Source of the DNA: Codonopsis lanceolata | Taxonomy: Eukaryota > Streptophyta > Magnoliopsida > Asterales > Campanulaceae | Length of the DNA stretch: 64,000 nt | Direction: 5' to 3' | NCBI GenBank assembly: GCA_013146195.2 | Contig: CM028377.1 | Location: forward strand, 105,367,547 to 105,431,546 | In this document: piece by piece, positions 20,081 to 32,160 of the stretch | Layout: each line of letters starts with the position of its first letter | How positions within the stretch are numbered: position 1 is the stretch's first letter | The notes under the pieces: model-generated | Told to the model about the DNA's origin: nothing | Seen by the model: only the letters and a program-made list of their open reading frames with translations | Database searches by the model: none | Translations under genes and position numbers: made by a program

Positions 20081-22549
20081 GGGTGATAGCCACGGGTGGG
20101 TTGTACTCAAAATCTAGAACAAAAATTTAGAAAGCTGTGAGAGAGGGAGCGGAAGAAGTCTTCGTGAAGTCTCGAGGTTGAAGAAACCGACGACGCACTG
20201 AGTCTCCGGCGGACGAGATCGAATTGTGATTGAGGTAAGCGATTTATTTTCTTGATTGTAATCTTGGTTGTGTGATCCTTTGGCGGAACTAAGTCTGTTT
20301 AGAGTTTGGGTTAATTTTAGAAGGGACGCCGGTGGGTTGCTGCCGGGAAGAACAAAGGAAAAAAATAAAAAATAAAATAAGAGAGTGCGTCGGTTTCAGA
20401 GAAAGGGGAGTGTACGCCGGGAAAAGGAAATAAAAAAAAAAAGAAAGGAAGGTTAGTGTAGGAAGAAGAAAGGGGGAAAGAGAGGGAGTGGTCGCGGGTT
20501 TTAAAGAAGGAAAAAAAAGGAGATGAGAAAGGGTAGGAGGGGACGGGTGAGGTGATGGTGATGGGCTGGGTAGGCTAGGTAGGGGGAGGGGTTTATGAGT
20601 GCCTAGGTAGTCTTTTCAAAAAAAAAAAAAAAAAAGAAAAAGGGGGAGTGGTGAGTGGACAGGTGGAGTAGAGGTGAGGTTTGATTTTTGGGAGGGAGTA
20701 ATTTAAATAAAAAAAGTATAGTTTATTTATTTAAAAGTTTTTTTTTTGTTATTTAAATATAATAATTTTGGTTATTGAAATTTAGATTTGAGCTAGTACG
20801 GGTTGCCGCTTATTTGCGTAAAAGTTGGTTTCGAAGTTTCGTTTTGAGGTAAGGGATTATACTCTTTTAAGTTATTTGATCATTAAATTTTTCGGTAGGC
20901 TTCTGTTATAATTTATTGGCTTAGCACTTTCTTTGTAAACCTATGCATTCATTCATTCGCCGATATTTGCTGAACTCCGTCGAGCCTATTTTATTCATAA
21001 TCTGAATTTTGAAACCTTTGTAACCCACATTTGACTTATTTGAAATATCGATCCGTTGGAAAAATAAATTGCATAACTTTGGACATTTGACTTTATTTGG
21101 AACTCCTCCGTGATCACTAAGTAAATTAAGTTGTTACGTGCAATACGTAACATTTTTGAACTTTGAATTATTTGGCACCACTGGACATGTGGTGAGGTTA
21201 TCCGGATACACCTTTAGGCCCGTTGCGGGTTTAGGCCCGTTGGGCATCAAGCCCATTGGGGCAGTTAGTCAGGTCGAATTGACCGCTTAAGTGATCATGG
21301 AATTTGCAGGTATTATTTGTTTCCAACTGGAATGGGACAGTTGGCGACAATTGAATATCTCGTATTTGTTTTGAGCTTTATCTATTATTTGGAACTCCTA
21401 ATTATCACTATATTCGATTTATTTGTTCCTTTATCCTATTAATGCAGTTTTTGGTCTTGTTACTCAAATAATTTTAATAAGACCAAAAACTATTATCCTA
21501 TTATCACTATATTCGATTTATTTGTTCCTTTATCCTATTAATGCAGTTTTTGGTCTTGTCACTATATCAGTACCCCGCTTGATCAAATCAAGTCTTACAG
21601 ATTCCGAACATAGTTTAATCTGTTTGTTGGTCTTCAATCACATTCAGAAACCTGAATTACTCAAGTGGTTTTGTTTCTGTTTCTGCTTTAAGATAATTTT
21701 GTAACATTACTAAAATCTGTGTTTCACAACCTGCTGGACTGGATATTCAAATCTGTGGTACAGATTCAAATCTGGCTACACTGATCAGCCTGGTTACTGC
21801 ATTACAGATTTTGATTCAGACCATATTAATCTGTTCAAGTTACAGATTCTGATTCAGAACATATTTACATTACAGATTCAGATTTTACAGATCTGTTTAC
21901 ATTTCAGATTCAACCTGCTTTGGAAAACTCATCATTGCATTTCTGTTTCAGTCTTCATAAACCTGATTCTGGAAATTCATTTAAACTGCCAAAGTTACAG
22001 AATCTACTTCATGATAACTGCTTAAGTTAAAGTTTCGCTCATGCTTTAAATCGGCTTAAGTTACGATTCAGCTTTTAAGACCGTGAATCACCGTAATCCT
22101 TAATTGAAACTGAACAGGTCTATCAGCTTGTTTATGAAAGTACATTCAGCTTGTTCTAAAAATCTTAATTAAGGCTATTTTGATTGATACTTAATTGTAT
22201 TAATAATAGTGTTTTAATAAGACTACACATGAGAGTCTATTAAAATTTGGTTGCTAATTGTATAGAAACAATAGTGTTTCATATAACTTAGCATAAAACC
22301 TAATCTCGTTTGTGTGCAGATGGCTTCCACTCGAAAAGGAACCCGCTGCCTGCATAACCGCCCATGCAAGAAATGATGATACCACCGCTCACACTCATGG
22401 CGAGCTAATTCGAAAAGTTCAACTACATGTAATTCAAGCGATGGCAACAAGAAATGCTCTTTACTTGACCACCTTGAATGGGTCCAAATGCTTGAAAGAA
22501 ATGCCGGCCCTAGACCCCAACGAGATCTGACAGACCAAAGTGGCTTCCA

Positions 22550-23185
22550 CCGAAGTCGTGGAAGCACTCATATTTCTTATGTCGCAATTACATTCTAAAT
22601 GGACTTGAAAATTCTTTTGTATAAAATTTATAGCCCATTTAAGAGTGCTAAGGAACCTGGAGTCCTTAGAGAAGAAGTACAAAACCGAAGACGCCGGCCA
22701 TAAGAAATTTGTGGTTGCTCGCTTTTCTTGACTTTGCCATGGTCGATACTAAGCTCGTTGTTTATCAGTTCAAGACCTTCGTGTTTTGTTGCATGAGTTG
22801 GAAGTCGAGGGTATGCAACTCCCCGAGCCTTTCCAAAGTTGTCGCGGTAATCGAGAAGCTCCTCCAAAGTTGGAAGGACTTCAAAACTACCTCAAGCACA
22901 AGCGAAAAGACATGTCTCTCGAAGACTTGATCCTAAAGCGTCAGGATTGAACAAGACAACAAGGTAGCGGATAAAAGGAACAACCGGAATGTGGACGGGC
23001 CAACGCCGCTGAGCAAGACCCGAGGGCAACAAGCCGCAAAGCACGCCGAAAGTTCCAAGAAGCACAAGCCCTCGGCCGAAGAGCCCAAAAAGCACAAGAA
23101 CTACAAGTTCAAAGGCAAGTGCTTGAATCGCGACAAGGTCGGCCACAAAGCCGAATGCCGCGGGAAGAAGCGTGGTCAAGCGTGA
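22550..23185 (+). pseudogene. copia gag
   Basis: Reads SYFLCRNYILNGL near 22567, then NLESLEKKYKTEDAGHKKF with FLDFAMVDTKLVV, LKHKRKDMSLEDLIL near 22890 and a degenerate zinc knuckle CLNRDKVGHKAECRGKK near 23121-23172 (usually CFNCGKxGH; the second Cys is lost). Several shifts and a stop break it. A lysine/proline-rich linker precedes the knuckle, as in TNT1-like gags. Confidence 0.78.
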
Positions 23186-23234
23186 AGCAAACATGGTTGA
23201 TGAAGAGATCAAGATGATATGTGTCGCCTCCGAG

Positions 23235-23635
23235 ACAAACATGGTTGGCACGGGCCGCGAGTGGTTCGTGGACACCGGCGACGCTGCCATATCTGCGGCG
23301 ATGCCAAGATGTTCTCGCCTTACAACAAGGTGACGCCCGGGAGAAGCTTTTCATGGGCAATTCATCTACTTGTGAGTGGAAGGCAAAGGCCAAGTGACGC
23401 CGAAATGACAAGTGGGCGGGAGTTGGTGCTAACCAATGTCCTTCATGTTCCCGACATTCGCAAAAATTTGATCTCTGGTTCTCTTTGGTTAAACATGGGT
23501 TTAAGTTGGCTTTTGAGTCTGACAAGTTTATCCTAAGTAAGAGTGGGGTTTTTATTGGTAAAGGTTACCTGGATGAGGGCCTTTTTAAGTGTAATGTAAT
23601 GGTGGTTAACACCGCATACAAAGTCAGAGAATTAT
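23235..23635 (+). pseudogene. copia protease block
   Basis: EWFVDTG near 23255 gives the aspartic protease Asp-Thr-Gly, followed after shifts by HICGDAKMFSPYNKV, MTSGRELVLTNVLHVPDIRK, NLISGSL and SKSGVFIGKGYLDEGLFKCN. These blocks lead into the pre-integrase domain, which resumes only after the LINE at 29577. At least three shifts are needed to read it through. Confidence 0.8.
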
Positions 23636-23702
23636 CAGAGAATTTTCTCTCTCTAAAATTTTCTCTCTCTAGGGTTTTGGTAATTTTCACGGTTTAGAGT
23701 TT

Positions 23703-25333
23703 GCATGGCGGCCACATGCTCCGCCCCATCCCTCCTCCTCCACCGATCTTGGTGTCAGCCTTAGTACGATGTTCCATCGCCATCGCTTTTGCCAACGTGG
23801 TTGGGCAACCCAACAGCTGTTGGTGGCAGCCGCCACCTTCAAGCGGTACCATTAGTCCTCGCCAAAGCCGTGGTTGTAGACTCCGAGATCCGTGTTGTTT
23901 GTTTACTCCTGGAACCGAAGCGCTTTCTAGCAATTTGAGAACACATTGATTCTCAAATTCCGGCAGTAGACCAACAACTCAGGTAATACAAGATGATATC
24001 GGTAAGAATTGGAGGCTCAAAGGTCCTTTTGTCGTAGGTTTGTTAGACCCCCGCCATGTAATGGTCCGACTCTCATCTTCAGAAGATATGATTCTTGCTT
24101 TGTCCAAAGAATCTCACATGATCCAATCTTGCATGTACCGATCTTTCAGATGGTCGGCTGATTTCGCGTTCCGGAAAGACGTGACCAAGGTCGCAGTTTG
24201 GGTTCGGTTGCATCACCTTCCCCTTACGTTTTTCAATCCGTCTTTTCTGGAATGTATTGGGAATTCACTGGGTCATTTTTTACGGGTGGATGATAAGACT
24301 TTATCTTTAGCTCGGCCAATGTTTGCAAGGATGTGCATTGAGGTGGATGTCTCGCAGCCATTACCAACTAGGGTTTGGATCGGCTCAACCAAAGAGATTG
24401 CTTCGCGCTCTTGAATTCGAGGGCAATATTCGATTTTGCACTGGCTGCGGTTTGTTAGGTCATACGAAGATTCAATGTCGGAAGGGCCAACGTAGCGAGA
24501 TTAATGTGGATAAAGGCAGTTTCGATAAAGGCAAAACTCATGCAGCTTCCGCCCCATTTACGTCGGCAGTTAGAGATGTGGATAAATCGAAGAAGGCAAG
24601 AGATCCTGAAAATTTAATGCCTCAGCCGACTTCACGTCCAGTTAAAGTAGTGGCAAATAAAAGGGACATTAATGCAACAACAGCCCCCATGCAAATTCCA
24701 AGACCTCAGGCTCACAATCAACGTTGGACGCCTGTTAAGCCATGTACAAATGGGGAAGGCGCGTCTGTTTCGATGGCTAAGAACTCACAGGGTGCCCCGG
24801 TGGATGAAGAAGTTATCGATGTTGGCAGTAATAATAATTCTGAGGAGCGGTGTGCAAAGGCGGTGACGGCTATGAAGAATGATGTTCAACTGAATGGTAA
24901 CGCAGTGCCTATATCTAATCCGTTTGATGTGTTGGATGGTCTGGAGGACGACAATGGTGAGGCTGAAGAGATTCAGTTGGGTAACGAGGCTATTAACGAT
25001 GCTCCGATTGCTGTTAATAAGGGGTCTTCACAGATTCTAAGGAAACCTTATCGAGATACGGAGTATATAGGCGAGTTTTGGAATGGGTTTCTTCATGAAG
25101 TTCCTCGGAAATTTGGTAAGGCACATTCTACTAATGGGGATTAAAGTGATACGACGATTGAGGAGCGTAGAATTTATTCAGATATGGATGTAGGATTGAT
25201 ACAAACTCGACCATCCTTTTATAATTATTGCAAGGCTCTGCATACTGAGGTGAAGAAAGCAAAGTTTTTAAAGGAGAATATTCGTGTTACTAGGGCAGCG
25301 AGTAAGGCCCAACAAGTCCCCCCTTCGAGTTAG
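23703..25333 (+). pseudogene. LINE ORF1 (DUF4283 and CCHC zinc knuckle, RNA-binding)
   Basis: The DUF4283-type block runs from about 24000 (KGPFVVGLLDPRHVMVRLS, FRWSADFAFRKDVTKVAVWV, LPLTFFNPSFLECIG). After a shift near 24390 comes RFCTGCGLLGHTKIQC, a C-x2-C-x4-H-x4-C knuckle near 24437. A long, low-similarity acidic tail follows to TAA at 25142, and the same frame resumes (TIEERRIYSDMDVGL, NIRVTRAASKAQQ) to TAG at 25331, so the 25142 stop is probably a nonsense mutation. The 5' third (23703-24000) is badly broken. The family packages LINE RNA. Confidence 0.75.
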
Positions 25334-25340
25334 TTTTTTT

Positions 25341-28300
25341 ATGACGATCGTCATTTGGAATGCAAGGGGGGTGTGTAACAAAACTACCCGCTCTTATTTG
25401 AAACTTTTGATCCGGGAACATAGGCCGTTTGTATGTGCAATTTTAGAGCCTAAAACTAATGGAGATAGATTAGTTAAATTTTGTAGACGAGTTGGTTTTG
25501 ATTTTAATATGCATGTAGCTCCGGTAAATAAACATATTTGGCTTTTATGGAATAATCCAGTTGTTTTGGATCTTGTGAGTAGTTCGGCTCAGCAGATTAC
25601 AGTCATGGTGAATTTCCCTTCTCTCACTCCTACGTTGGCTTCTTTTGTTTATGCAAAATGTTCTCGACAGGGGCGATATGATTTATGGTTGGAGTTAGAG
25701 GCTTTAGCTGCTAGTTGTTCTGGTCCGTGGTTTGTAGGGGGAGACTTTAATGTTATCAGTCAGTCTTCGGAAAAGTTGGGAGGGGCTCCGTGTGATTTTG
25801 GGGAGATGGATGATTTTAACAACTTTGTGCAACGGGCCGGTTTAGATGATGCAGGATTTGAAGGAAGCCGTTTTACTTGGTGCAATAATCAGTCTGGTGG
25901 GCATCGTATTTGGAAACGGTTAGATCGTGTTCTTGTCAATGGTGAGTTTAAGTTACTTTTTCCTCGTCTTCAAGTCACTCATTTGGTTACATCGGTCTCC
26001 GATCATACTCCTCTTCTGATGGATTTTCGAGTTTCGACAACGCATAAAAGTGGGTTTCGGTTTCAGAGAATGTGGCTTGATCATCCGGATTTTCTGTCAT
26101 TTGTGACTGATCAGTGGTCTAAACCCTGTTGGGGTACGGGTATGCCTCTTTTATATTCTAAGTTGCGTAGATTAAGAGCAGCTTTGCGGGATTGGAACTG
26201 GAGGGTTTTTGGTCATGTTCAACGGAACATTGCTTCAACTAAGGATGATATTCTTAGATTGGAGATGGACTTACAAATGTGGGTGGTGTCAGAGGAAGGT
26301 TTGCTAGTGGCAAAAAACCGTCTTAACCAACTTCTGGAATGGGATTTAGAAATGGCAGAAATGAAGTCTAGGCAATTATGGGTAAAGGAAGGTGATCGGA
26401 ATACTAAATTTTTCCATGCTAGCACGAAAGATAGAGCTCAACGGAATGTTCTTCGGCTTCGGCTTGCGGATGGGTCTGTGAGTGAAGATCCGGTTCAACT
26501 AGGTTCCATGGCGGAGGAGTATTTTGCTGATCTTTTTGCCTCGAATGGGTCTATTCTAGAGGAGAACTTATTTGCAGAGATTTCGTCTCGTGTATCAGTA
26601 GAGGATAATGGTTTGCTTACAGGGGATCCTTCGGTTGAGGAGGTTTGGTCAAGCAATTAAATCTTCCACCTCCGGTCCTAACGGTTACACGGGCTGGTTT
26701 TTTCAGGGGTTGGTCAATTATTAGAGAAGAGGTTATGGGAGCGGTTTTGGAGTTTTTTAGAGGCGGGGAGATGCATCGGGGAATTTCTTCGGCGACCATT
26801 GTTCTTCTCCCAAAGGTGGACAATCCTGATGGTTTGGGGGATCTAAGACCAATTAGTTTATGTAATTTTTCGGCTAAGATTATTTCTAAAATCTTGGCAA
26901 CTCGCTTAGCTACTCTCCTGCCTAAGATTATTTCTGAGCAACAGTCGGGTTTTGTCAAAGGTCGGAGTATTCAGGAAAACATTCTTCTGGCTCATGAATT
27001 AGTGCAGCGTGTGGATACGAAGTCTCGGGGGGGTAATGTGGTTTTTAAAGTGGACATGTCTAAGGCTTATGATCGTTTGGAATGGGGATTTACGCCGTGT
27101 TATGCGGGTGCTTGGTTTTAGTCGGGTTTACGTTGGTTGATTCGTGCTGCGAGAATAATTGGTATTCATTCAGAATTAATGGGGTGATGTCAGGTTTCTT
27201 TAAGGCCAATCGCGGGGTTAGACAAGGCGATCCGATTTCTCCGATGTTGTTCATTATTGCTCAAGAGATTCTCTCTTTTAACATAAATCGGGCTGTCAGG
27301 CTAGGGAAGATTCAGCCATTCAGGCATGGTCGTGGAGGTGAGATGATTTCACATCTTCTTTATGCGGATGATATGTTGTTATTTTGTAATGGGTCTAAGC
27401 GATCGGTCCAGGGGTTAAAGAAGGTGTTACAGGACTATGAATCTGCTTCTGGGCAATTAGTTAATAACAGTAAAAGCGGTTTTTTACATCGGCAAAGGTG
27501 CTCGTAGGCAAGTTTTGAACATCGAAGGTTGGACGGGTATGCAGACATAAGGTGTGGCCTTTAACTTATTTGGGATTACCCCTATTCAAAGGCCGTTTTA
27601 AACGATCTTACTTTGAGAGTTTGGAGAGGAAAGTTCTTGGTCGAATTCATGGGTGGCGTACCAAGCTTCTATCCTTTGGTGGCAAAGTGACTCTCATTAA
27701 ATCCGTTCTCAGCAGTATTCCTGTTTACGCTATGGCAGCTTTAAAAATCCCCAAGTCGGTTCTTCATAGGTTGGAGCAAAGAATGGCAGATTTTTTATGG
27801 AGTTCTAATGGTGATCACCGCACACACTGGGTAGGTTGGCATCGAGTTTGCTTGCCGTTGGAAGAGGGGGGGCTGGGGGTTCGTTCTCTATCACAGGTTA
27901 TGGATTCTCTTCATGCCAAATTAGCTTGGCGGGTTCTTAATAAACAAGGTTTATGGGCTAAGTTTTGCATGGGGAAGTATGGATTGGATAACCCGCCTGC
28001 CTCAGTATTACGCTACACAACCATGGAAAGCAATTACCGCACAGCTTGCTCTCGTTCGTCATTCGAGCAGATGGATAATTGGGCAGGGCGCAGTATCTTT
28101 CTAGGATGAAAATTGGAGCGGTGTTCGACTGGTTGGGCCTCTTCCTATGGACCGAAATCTCTCTGTGGCAACAGCAATGAACAATCCGCAAGATATTCTT
28201 CCGAGCTTATCCCGCCTCGAGATGCGTTCTTTGGTCCAACAGATTCCCGACGATTGGTCGCGGTGAGCTCACCACGTCGGGGGTTTTCAAATCTAATGTA

Positions 28301-29320
28301 TTCTGGAAGAAACACAGAACTTCTAGACCGATTCTTCGATGGGCGCAGTTAATTTGGCAGAATTGGTTGCCTTTGCGAGTCAGTTGCTTTTTATGGAAAT
28401 TGTTCCATAATGCGCTGCCTCTAGATTTAAATATCTGTGCTCGTAAAATCCGGTGTCTTGTTGTCGTTGTTGTGGTGATTCGCCAAGCAACCGAGGATCG
28501 TGCATCTCTTTGTTTATTCTAAAGTGGTGCTAGTTTATGGACCACCGGATTCGCGAGAAGGTTTGGCCTTCCTTGGCAATATTCAGGATCGAACATCTTT
28601 TTTCGATTTGGTCTTCGGTTTCCTTTCTTTCGCTCGGTTGGGTGCTACTATGTTCAAGATTTTCGCTTATACTTCTTTGGCCGGAAGTTTGGAAAGCGCT
28701 GTGTCTTGTGATCTTTGAAAATGGTAAGATGGATGAGGTCCAAATAGAAGCTAGAGTTCTTGAAGGGGTGAGAGGGGTTTTACATGGCTTTGTTCCAAAG
28801 TCGAGGAGTAATCAGGTTACTAGCGTAGTTTTGCAGACTCTTCAGATATCCAGCCGACAGGTTCAGTTTAGGCACGGGTCTTGGGTTCGTTGGTCTCCTC
28901 CGGTTTTTGGTTATAAATTAAACACCGATGGGTCGTCAAAGGATGGTAGATGCACAGGCGGTGGGGTTATCCGGGATGCTCAAGGAAATTTTGTTGGAGC
29001 TTTTCTAGTGAGTATGGTCAAGGTACAAATATGAAAGCGGAGATTTTGGCTCTCCGAGAAGGTCTGCGGCAGCCTTTGTCATTCCTCCTGCGCGGCTTTC
29101 TTCGGTTGAGGTAGAGTCGGATTCGCCTGACAATTTGTAAATGTTCGATAAAAGGGTATCAAGGTCCTTGGAGATATGTGTATCGCCTTCATGCAGTGCC
29201 GAAGTTCTCGTTAGGGATTTTATTCTAAATCATGTTTTCAGAGAACGTAATATGGTGGCGGATAGATTGGCGGCTTTGCGCATGAGCATGGGAATCGCTT
29301 GAAGTTGTTAGATTATTTGG
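25341..29320 (+). pseudogene. LINE ORF2: endonuclease, reverse transcriptase, RNase H
   Basis: ATG at 25341, eight bases after the ORF1 stop. Apurinic endonuclease-like domain: VIWNARGVCN, ILEPKTN, WFVGGDFNV, RLDRVLVN and SDHTPLL, with the catalytic Asn, Glu, Asp and His motifs present and the frame open from 25341 to 26658. RT: shift near 26650, then SKAYDRLEW near 27058, RGVRQGDPISPMLF, and catalytic LLYADDMLLF at about 27358. Zinc-finger-like region: 27552-28109 (MADFLWSSNGD, HWVGWHRVCLPLEEGGLGVR). RNase H: YKLNTDGSSKDGRCTGGGVI near 28908 and MKAEILALREGL near 29030. Four or more shifts or stops occur after 26650; the endonuclease part is well conserved. Confidence 0.88.
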
Positions 29321-29528
29321 CCTTACCTAGTATGGTCAAAAGGGCTTTGCTTTTGATTCTTATGGGTCAGAAGTTATAGGAAGTAATTTCCACTCTATGT
29401 TTTTTGCTCGAGGTAAGACTCCTTTGTCCCCCCCTTTTTTTTGGGTAAGGCTGGTTGTCCCCCTCCTTTTTGTACTCCTCTTATGATTTTTTTAATAAAA
29501 TTCCCGCAGGTGCCGTCCTGCTTTCCTT

Positions 29529-29562
29529 TAAAAAAAAAAATAAATAAATAAATAAAAAAAAA
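29529..29562 (+). repeat. LINE A-rich tail
   Basis: Run of A with AAAT units directly before copia sequence resumes; marks the 3' end of the LINE. Confidence 0.85.
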
Positions 29563-29576
29563 AGTGCTACAGCACC

Positions 29577-30606
29577 ATCTTCTTCTTACTTGCTTGAGCA
29601 TTTTGATCTTTGGCATTATCGATTAGGTCATGTTAACTATGACTCTATGAGGACGATTAATGAAAATGGAATTAATTCCTCCAAGTCGCATTAATAAAAA
29701 TAACAAATGCCATACTTGCGTTGAAGCTAAGCAAACAGAACGTCTGCTTAAGACAATCGGCGTGACACGGCACCATTAGATTTGGTTCATAGTGATCTAT
29801 GTGACTTAAAATCCATAGAATCTTATGGCGGAAACAAATACTTCATCACCTTTATTGATGATTGTACCCGGTTTTGTCATCTCTATCTCTTAAAAAGTAA
29901 AGTTGAAGTCTTCGAAGCTTTTAAACTTTATAAAAACGAAGTCGAGAATCAACTTTCAAAGAAGATAAAAATTCTTAAGTCCGATCGAGGAGGCGAATAT
30001 GTTTTTCCTTCAAAGACTTCTCAGGCCGACCACGCATTATTCACAAAGTTACACCCCCATATAGCCCACAATCCAATGGGATTGCCGAGAGAAAAATCGA
30101 ACCTTAAAGGAAATGATGAACGCATTATTGCTTCAATCCGCCTACCCGAAGAAATGGGGGAAGCATGCTCACCGCCAATTACTTGTTAAACAAGCTTCCC
30201 ACAAGAAATTGGACAAGACGCCCTATGAATTATGGCATGGTCGAAAACCATCCTACAAATACCTCAAAGTGTGGGGGTGCCTAGCTAAAATAGCTGTCCC
30301 ACCACCTAAAAAGGTTAAAATCGGTTCCAAAACCGTGGATTGTACTTTTATTGGTTATGCAACCCATAGCGGCGCCTATCGGTTCTTAGTCCATAAATCT
30401 GATAATCCGGAAGTCGAGGTGAATACCGTTATGGAATCAAGAAATGCCACGTTTTTTGAAGCTATCTTTCCTCTAAAAATTAATACTTCGGTAAAACGCT
30501 CATTTCCTTGGTCAATTGACGAACAAGACAACACCTCACAAGCAATAGTCCCTATGGCCATTGATCAAGGTATTCATCAAGATGAAGACATTGATGAACC
30601 TCGTTG
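29577..30606 (+). pseudogene. copia integrase
   Basis: Pre-integrase zinc-binding block EHFDLWHYRLGHVNYDSM near 29607. Core: LDLVHSDLCDLKSIES near 29775, FIDDCTRFCHLYLL and LKSDRGGEYVF near 29970-30005 supply the first two catalytic Asp. The Glu lies in SNGIAERKIEP near 30073, after a shift. C-terminal WGCLAKIAVP, FIGYATHSGAYRF and VESR-like blocks run to TGA at 30605. Stops interrupt the stretch at 29680-29770, and the frame changes near 30050. The shift count shows the enzyme is dead. Confidence 0.85.
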
Positions 30607-30668
30607 AAGCAAGCGAGCTCGCACGAGTAAGACCTTTGGACCAGACTTTGTGACCACGCTCGTGGATA

Positions 30669-31577
30669 ATGAACCACGACGCTCAAGGAAGCAATGTCTA
30701 CTCCCGAGGCTCCACAATGGAAGGAAGCCGCCAACGGCGAAATATCTTCCATTATGCAAAACCACACCGGGAGCTCGCCGACCTTCCCAAAGGTTGCAAA
30801 CCCCTAGGGTGTAAATGGGTCTTCAAACGAAAATTGAAACCTGATGGGTCCATTGATAAATACAAGGCCCGGCTAGTCGCCAAGGGTTTTAATCAAAAGG
30901 AAGGTGTTGATTATTTTGACACCTATGCTCCAGGTACTCGAATTACTTCAATTCACCTACTAATTGCCTTTGCGGCACTACACGGTCTCGAGATACATCA
31001 AATGGATGTCAAGACCGCTTTCCTCAACGGTAAACTTGAAGAAGAAATTTATATGAAACAGCCAGAAGGCTTTATTGCTCCAGGCAATGAAACTAAGGTC
31101 TGTCGACTGGTCAAATCTTTATATGGTCTAAAGCAAGCACCAAAACAATGGCATAAACGTTTTGATGACGTTATACTTGCTAATGGCTTCAAGACTAATG
31201 AATATGACAAGTGTGTATACGCTAAGAATACACAACAAGGTTACGTTATTATCTGTCTCTACGTTGATGACATGTTAATTATTGGTAGCAATAATAACAT
31301 GATCAAAGACACCAAAAAGATGTTGGCCAGCAGATTTGACATGAAAGATTTAGGGTTAGCTGATGTCATCCTAGGTATTAAAATATCTAGAACATCCGAA
31401 GAGATAGTTTTATCACAATCTCATTATATTGAGAAACTGCTAGAGAAGTTTAGCAACAGTGATACAAGCATTGCTAAGACTCCAATCGACCCTAACTTTC
31501 ATCTCAAAAAGAACCTACACGAGAGCGTATCTCAAATTGAATACTCTCGAATCATTGGAAGTCTTATGTATCTTTAA
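30669..31577 (+). pseudogene. copia reverse transcriptase
   Basis: Open for 302 codons: CKWVFKRKLKPDGSIDKYKA, ARLVAKGFNQKEGVDYFDTY, QMDVKTAFLNGKLEEEIYM, SLYGLKQAPKQWHKRF and the catalytic ICLYVDDMLIIGS near 31255. The 5' piece of the domain lies in another frame, before about 30720. TAA at 31575 cuts the thumb/connection. This is the best-preserved copia segment here. Confidence 0.92.
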
Positions 31578-32160
31578 CCGCACGCCACGACCTCAAGCAA
31601 ACAAGCTTAACCGATTGAGTCGGCGGTTTACAAGTAATCCCACCCGATCAATGGAAAGCCATTGTAAGGACTCTTAGATATCTTCGATACATTAAGGACT
31701 ACGGGTTGCATTACTCCAAGTATCCGACAGTTATTGAAGGATACAGGACGCTAATCGATTTCGATACTAACGACTCCAAGTCAACAAGTGGATTTGTATT
31801 CACTCTTGGTGGCGGTGCCATTGCATGGAAATCTTCCAAACAGACTTGCATTGCAAGGTCTACTATGGAATCAGAATTTATCGCCTTAGATAAAGCAGCT
31901 GAGGAAGCTGAATGGTTGCGTAACTTCCTTGAAAATATTCCAAAGATGGCCACGCCTGCCGACCATATGCATCCATGCGATACCAAGCCGCAAGAATTGG
32001 AAGGGCACAAAATAACATGTATAATGGTAAGTCCCGCCATATAAGGCGACGACACAATACCGTTAGGCAACTACTCTCAAATGGTGTGATCACCATCGAT
32101 TATATTCGATCTAAGGACAACCTAGCGGATCCATTAACTAAAGGATTGTCCGAGAGTTAG
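31578..32160 (+). pseudogene. copia RNase H
   Basis: After the stop at 31575 the reading continues with several shifts. SKSTSGFVFTLGGGAIAWKS, SKQTCIARSTMESEFIALDK and AEEAEWLRNFL (31770-31930) are the RNase H core, and IGRAQNNMYNGKSRHIRRRH with DYIRSKDNLADPLTKGLSES (31990-32155) is its C-terminus, ending at TAG 32158. The domain degrades RNA in RNA-DNA hybrids. Confidence 0.88.

Larger units (their letters stand above)
18033..22320 (+). mobile_element. Ty3/gypsy-type LTR and leader, split by a MULE-like element
   Basis: TGTAATATCCCTAATTCCGA at 18033 resembles the LTR start at 5393. After the 18240-19720 insertion the sequence resumes with a TATATAAG at 20073, a G-rich R/U5-like zone and the wording GGACATGTGGTGAGGTTATCC with repeated AGGCCCGTTG near 21180-21250, which I associate with plant gypsy LTRs. 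No clear LTR end or PBS was found, and a possible ATG at 22321 gives only a short broken frame. The right limit is therefore uncertain. Confidence 0.5.
23636..29562 (+). mobile_element. L1-type LINE with RNase H, inserted into the copia element
   Basis: Begins with a CT-rich leader (TTTTCTCTCTCTAAAATTTTC at about 23641), then ORF1 (DUF4283/CCHC type), ORF2 (endonuclease, RT, RNase H) and an A-rich tail at 29529-29562. Plus orientation, matching its host copia element. A target duplication is at best AAAGT on both sides and is not convincing. Several frameshifts make it inactive as it stands. Confidence 0.88.
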
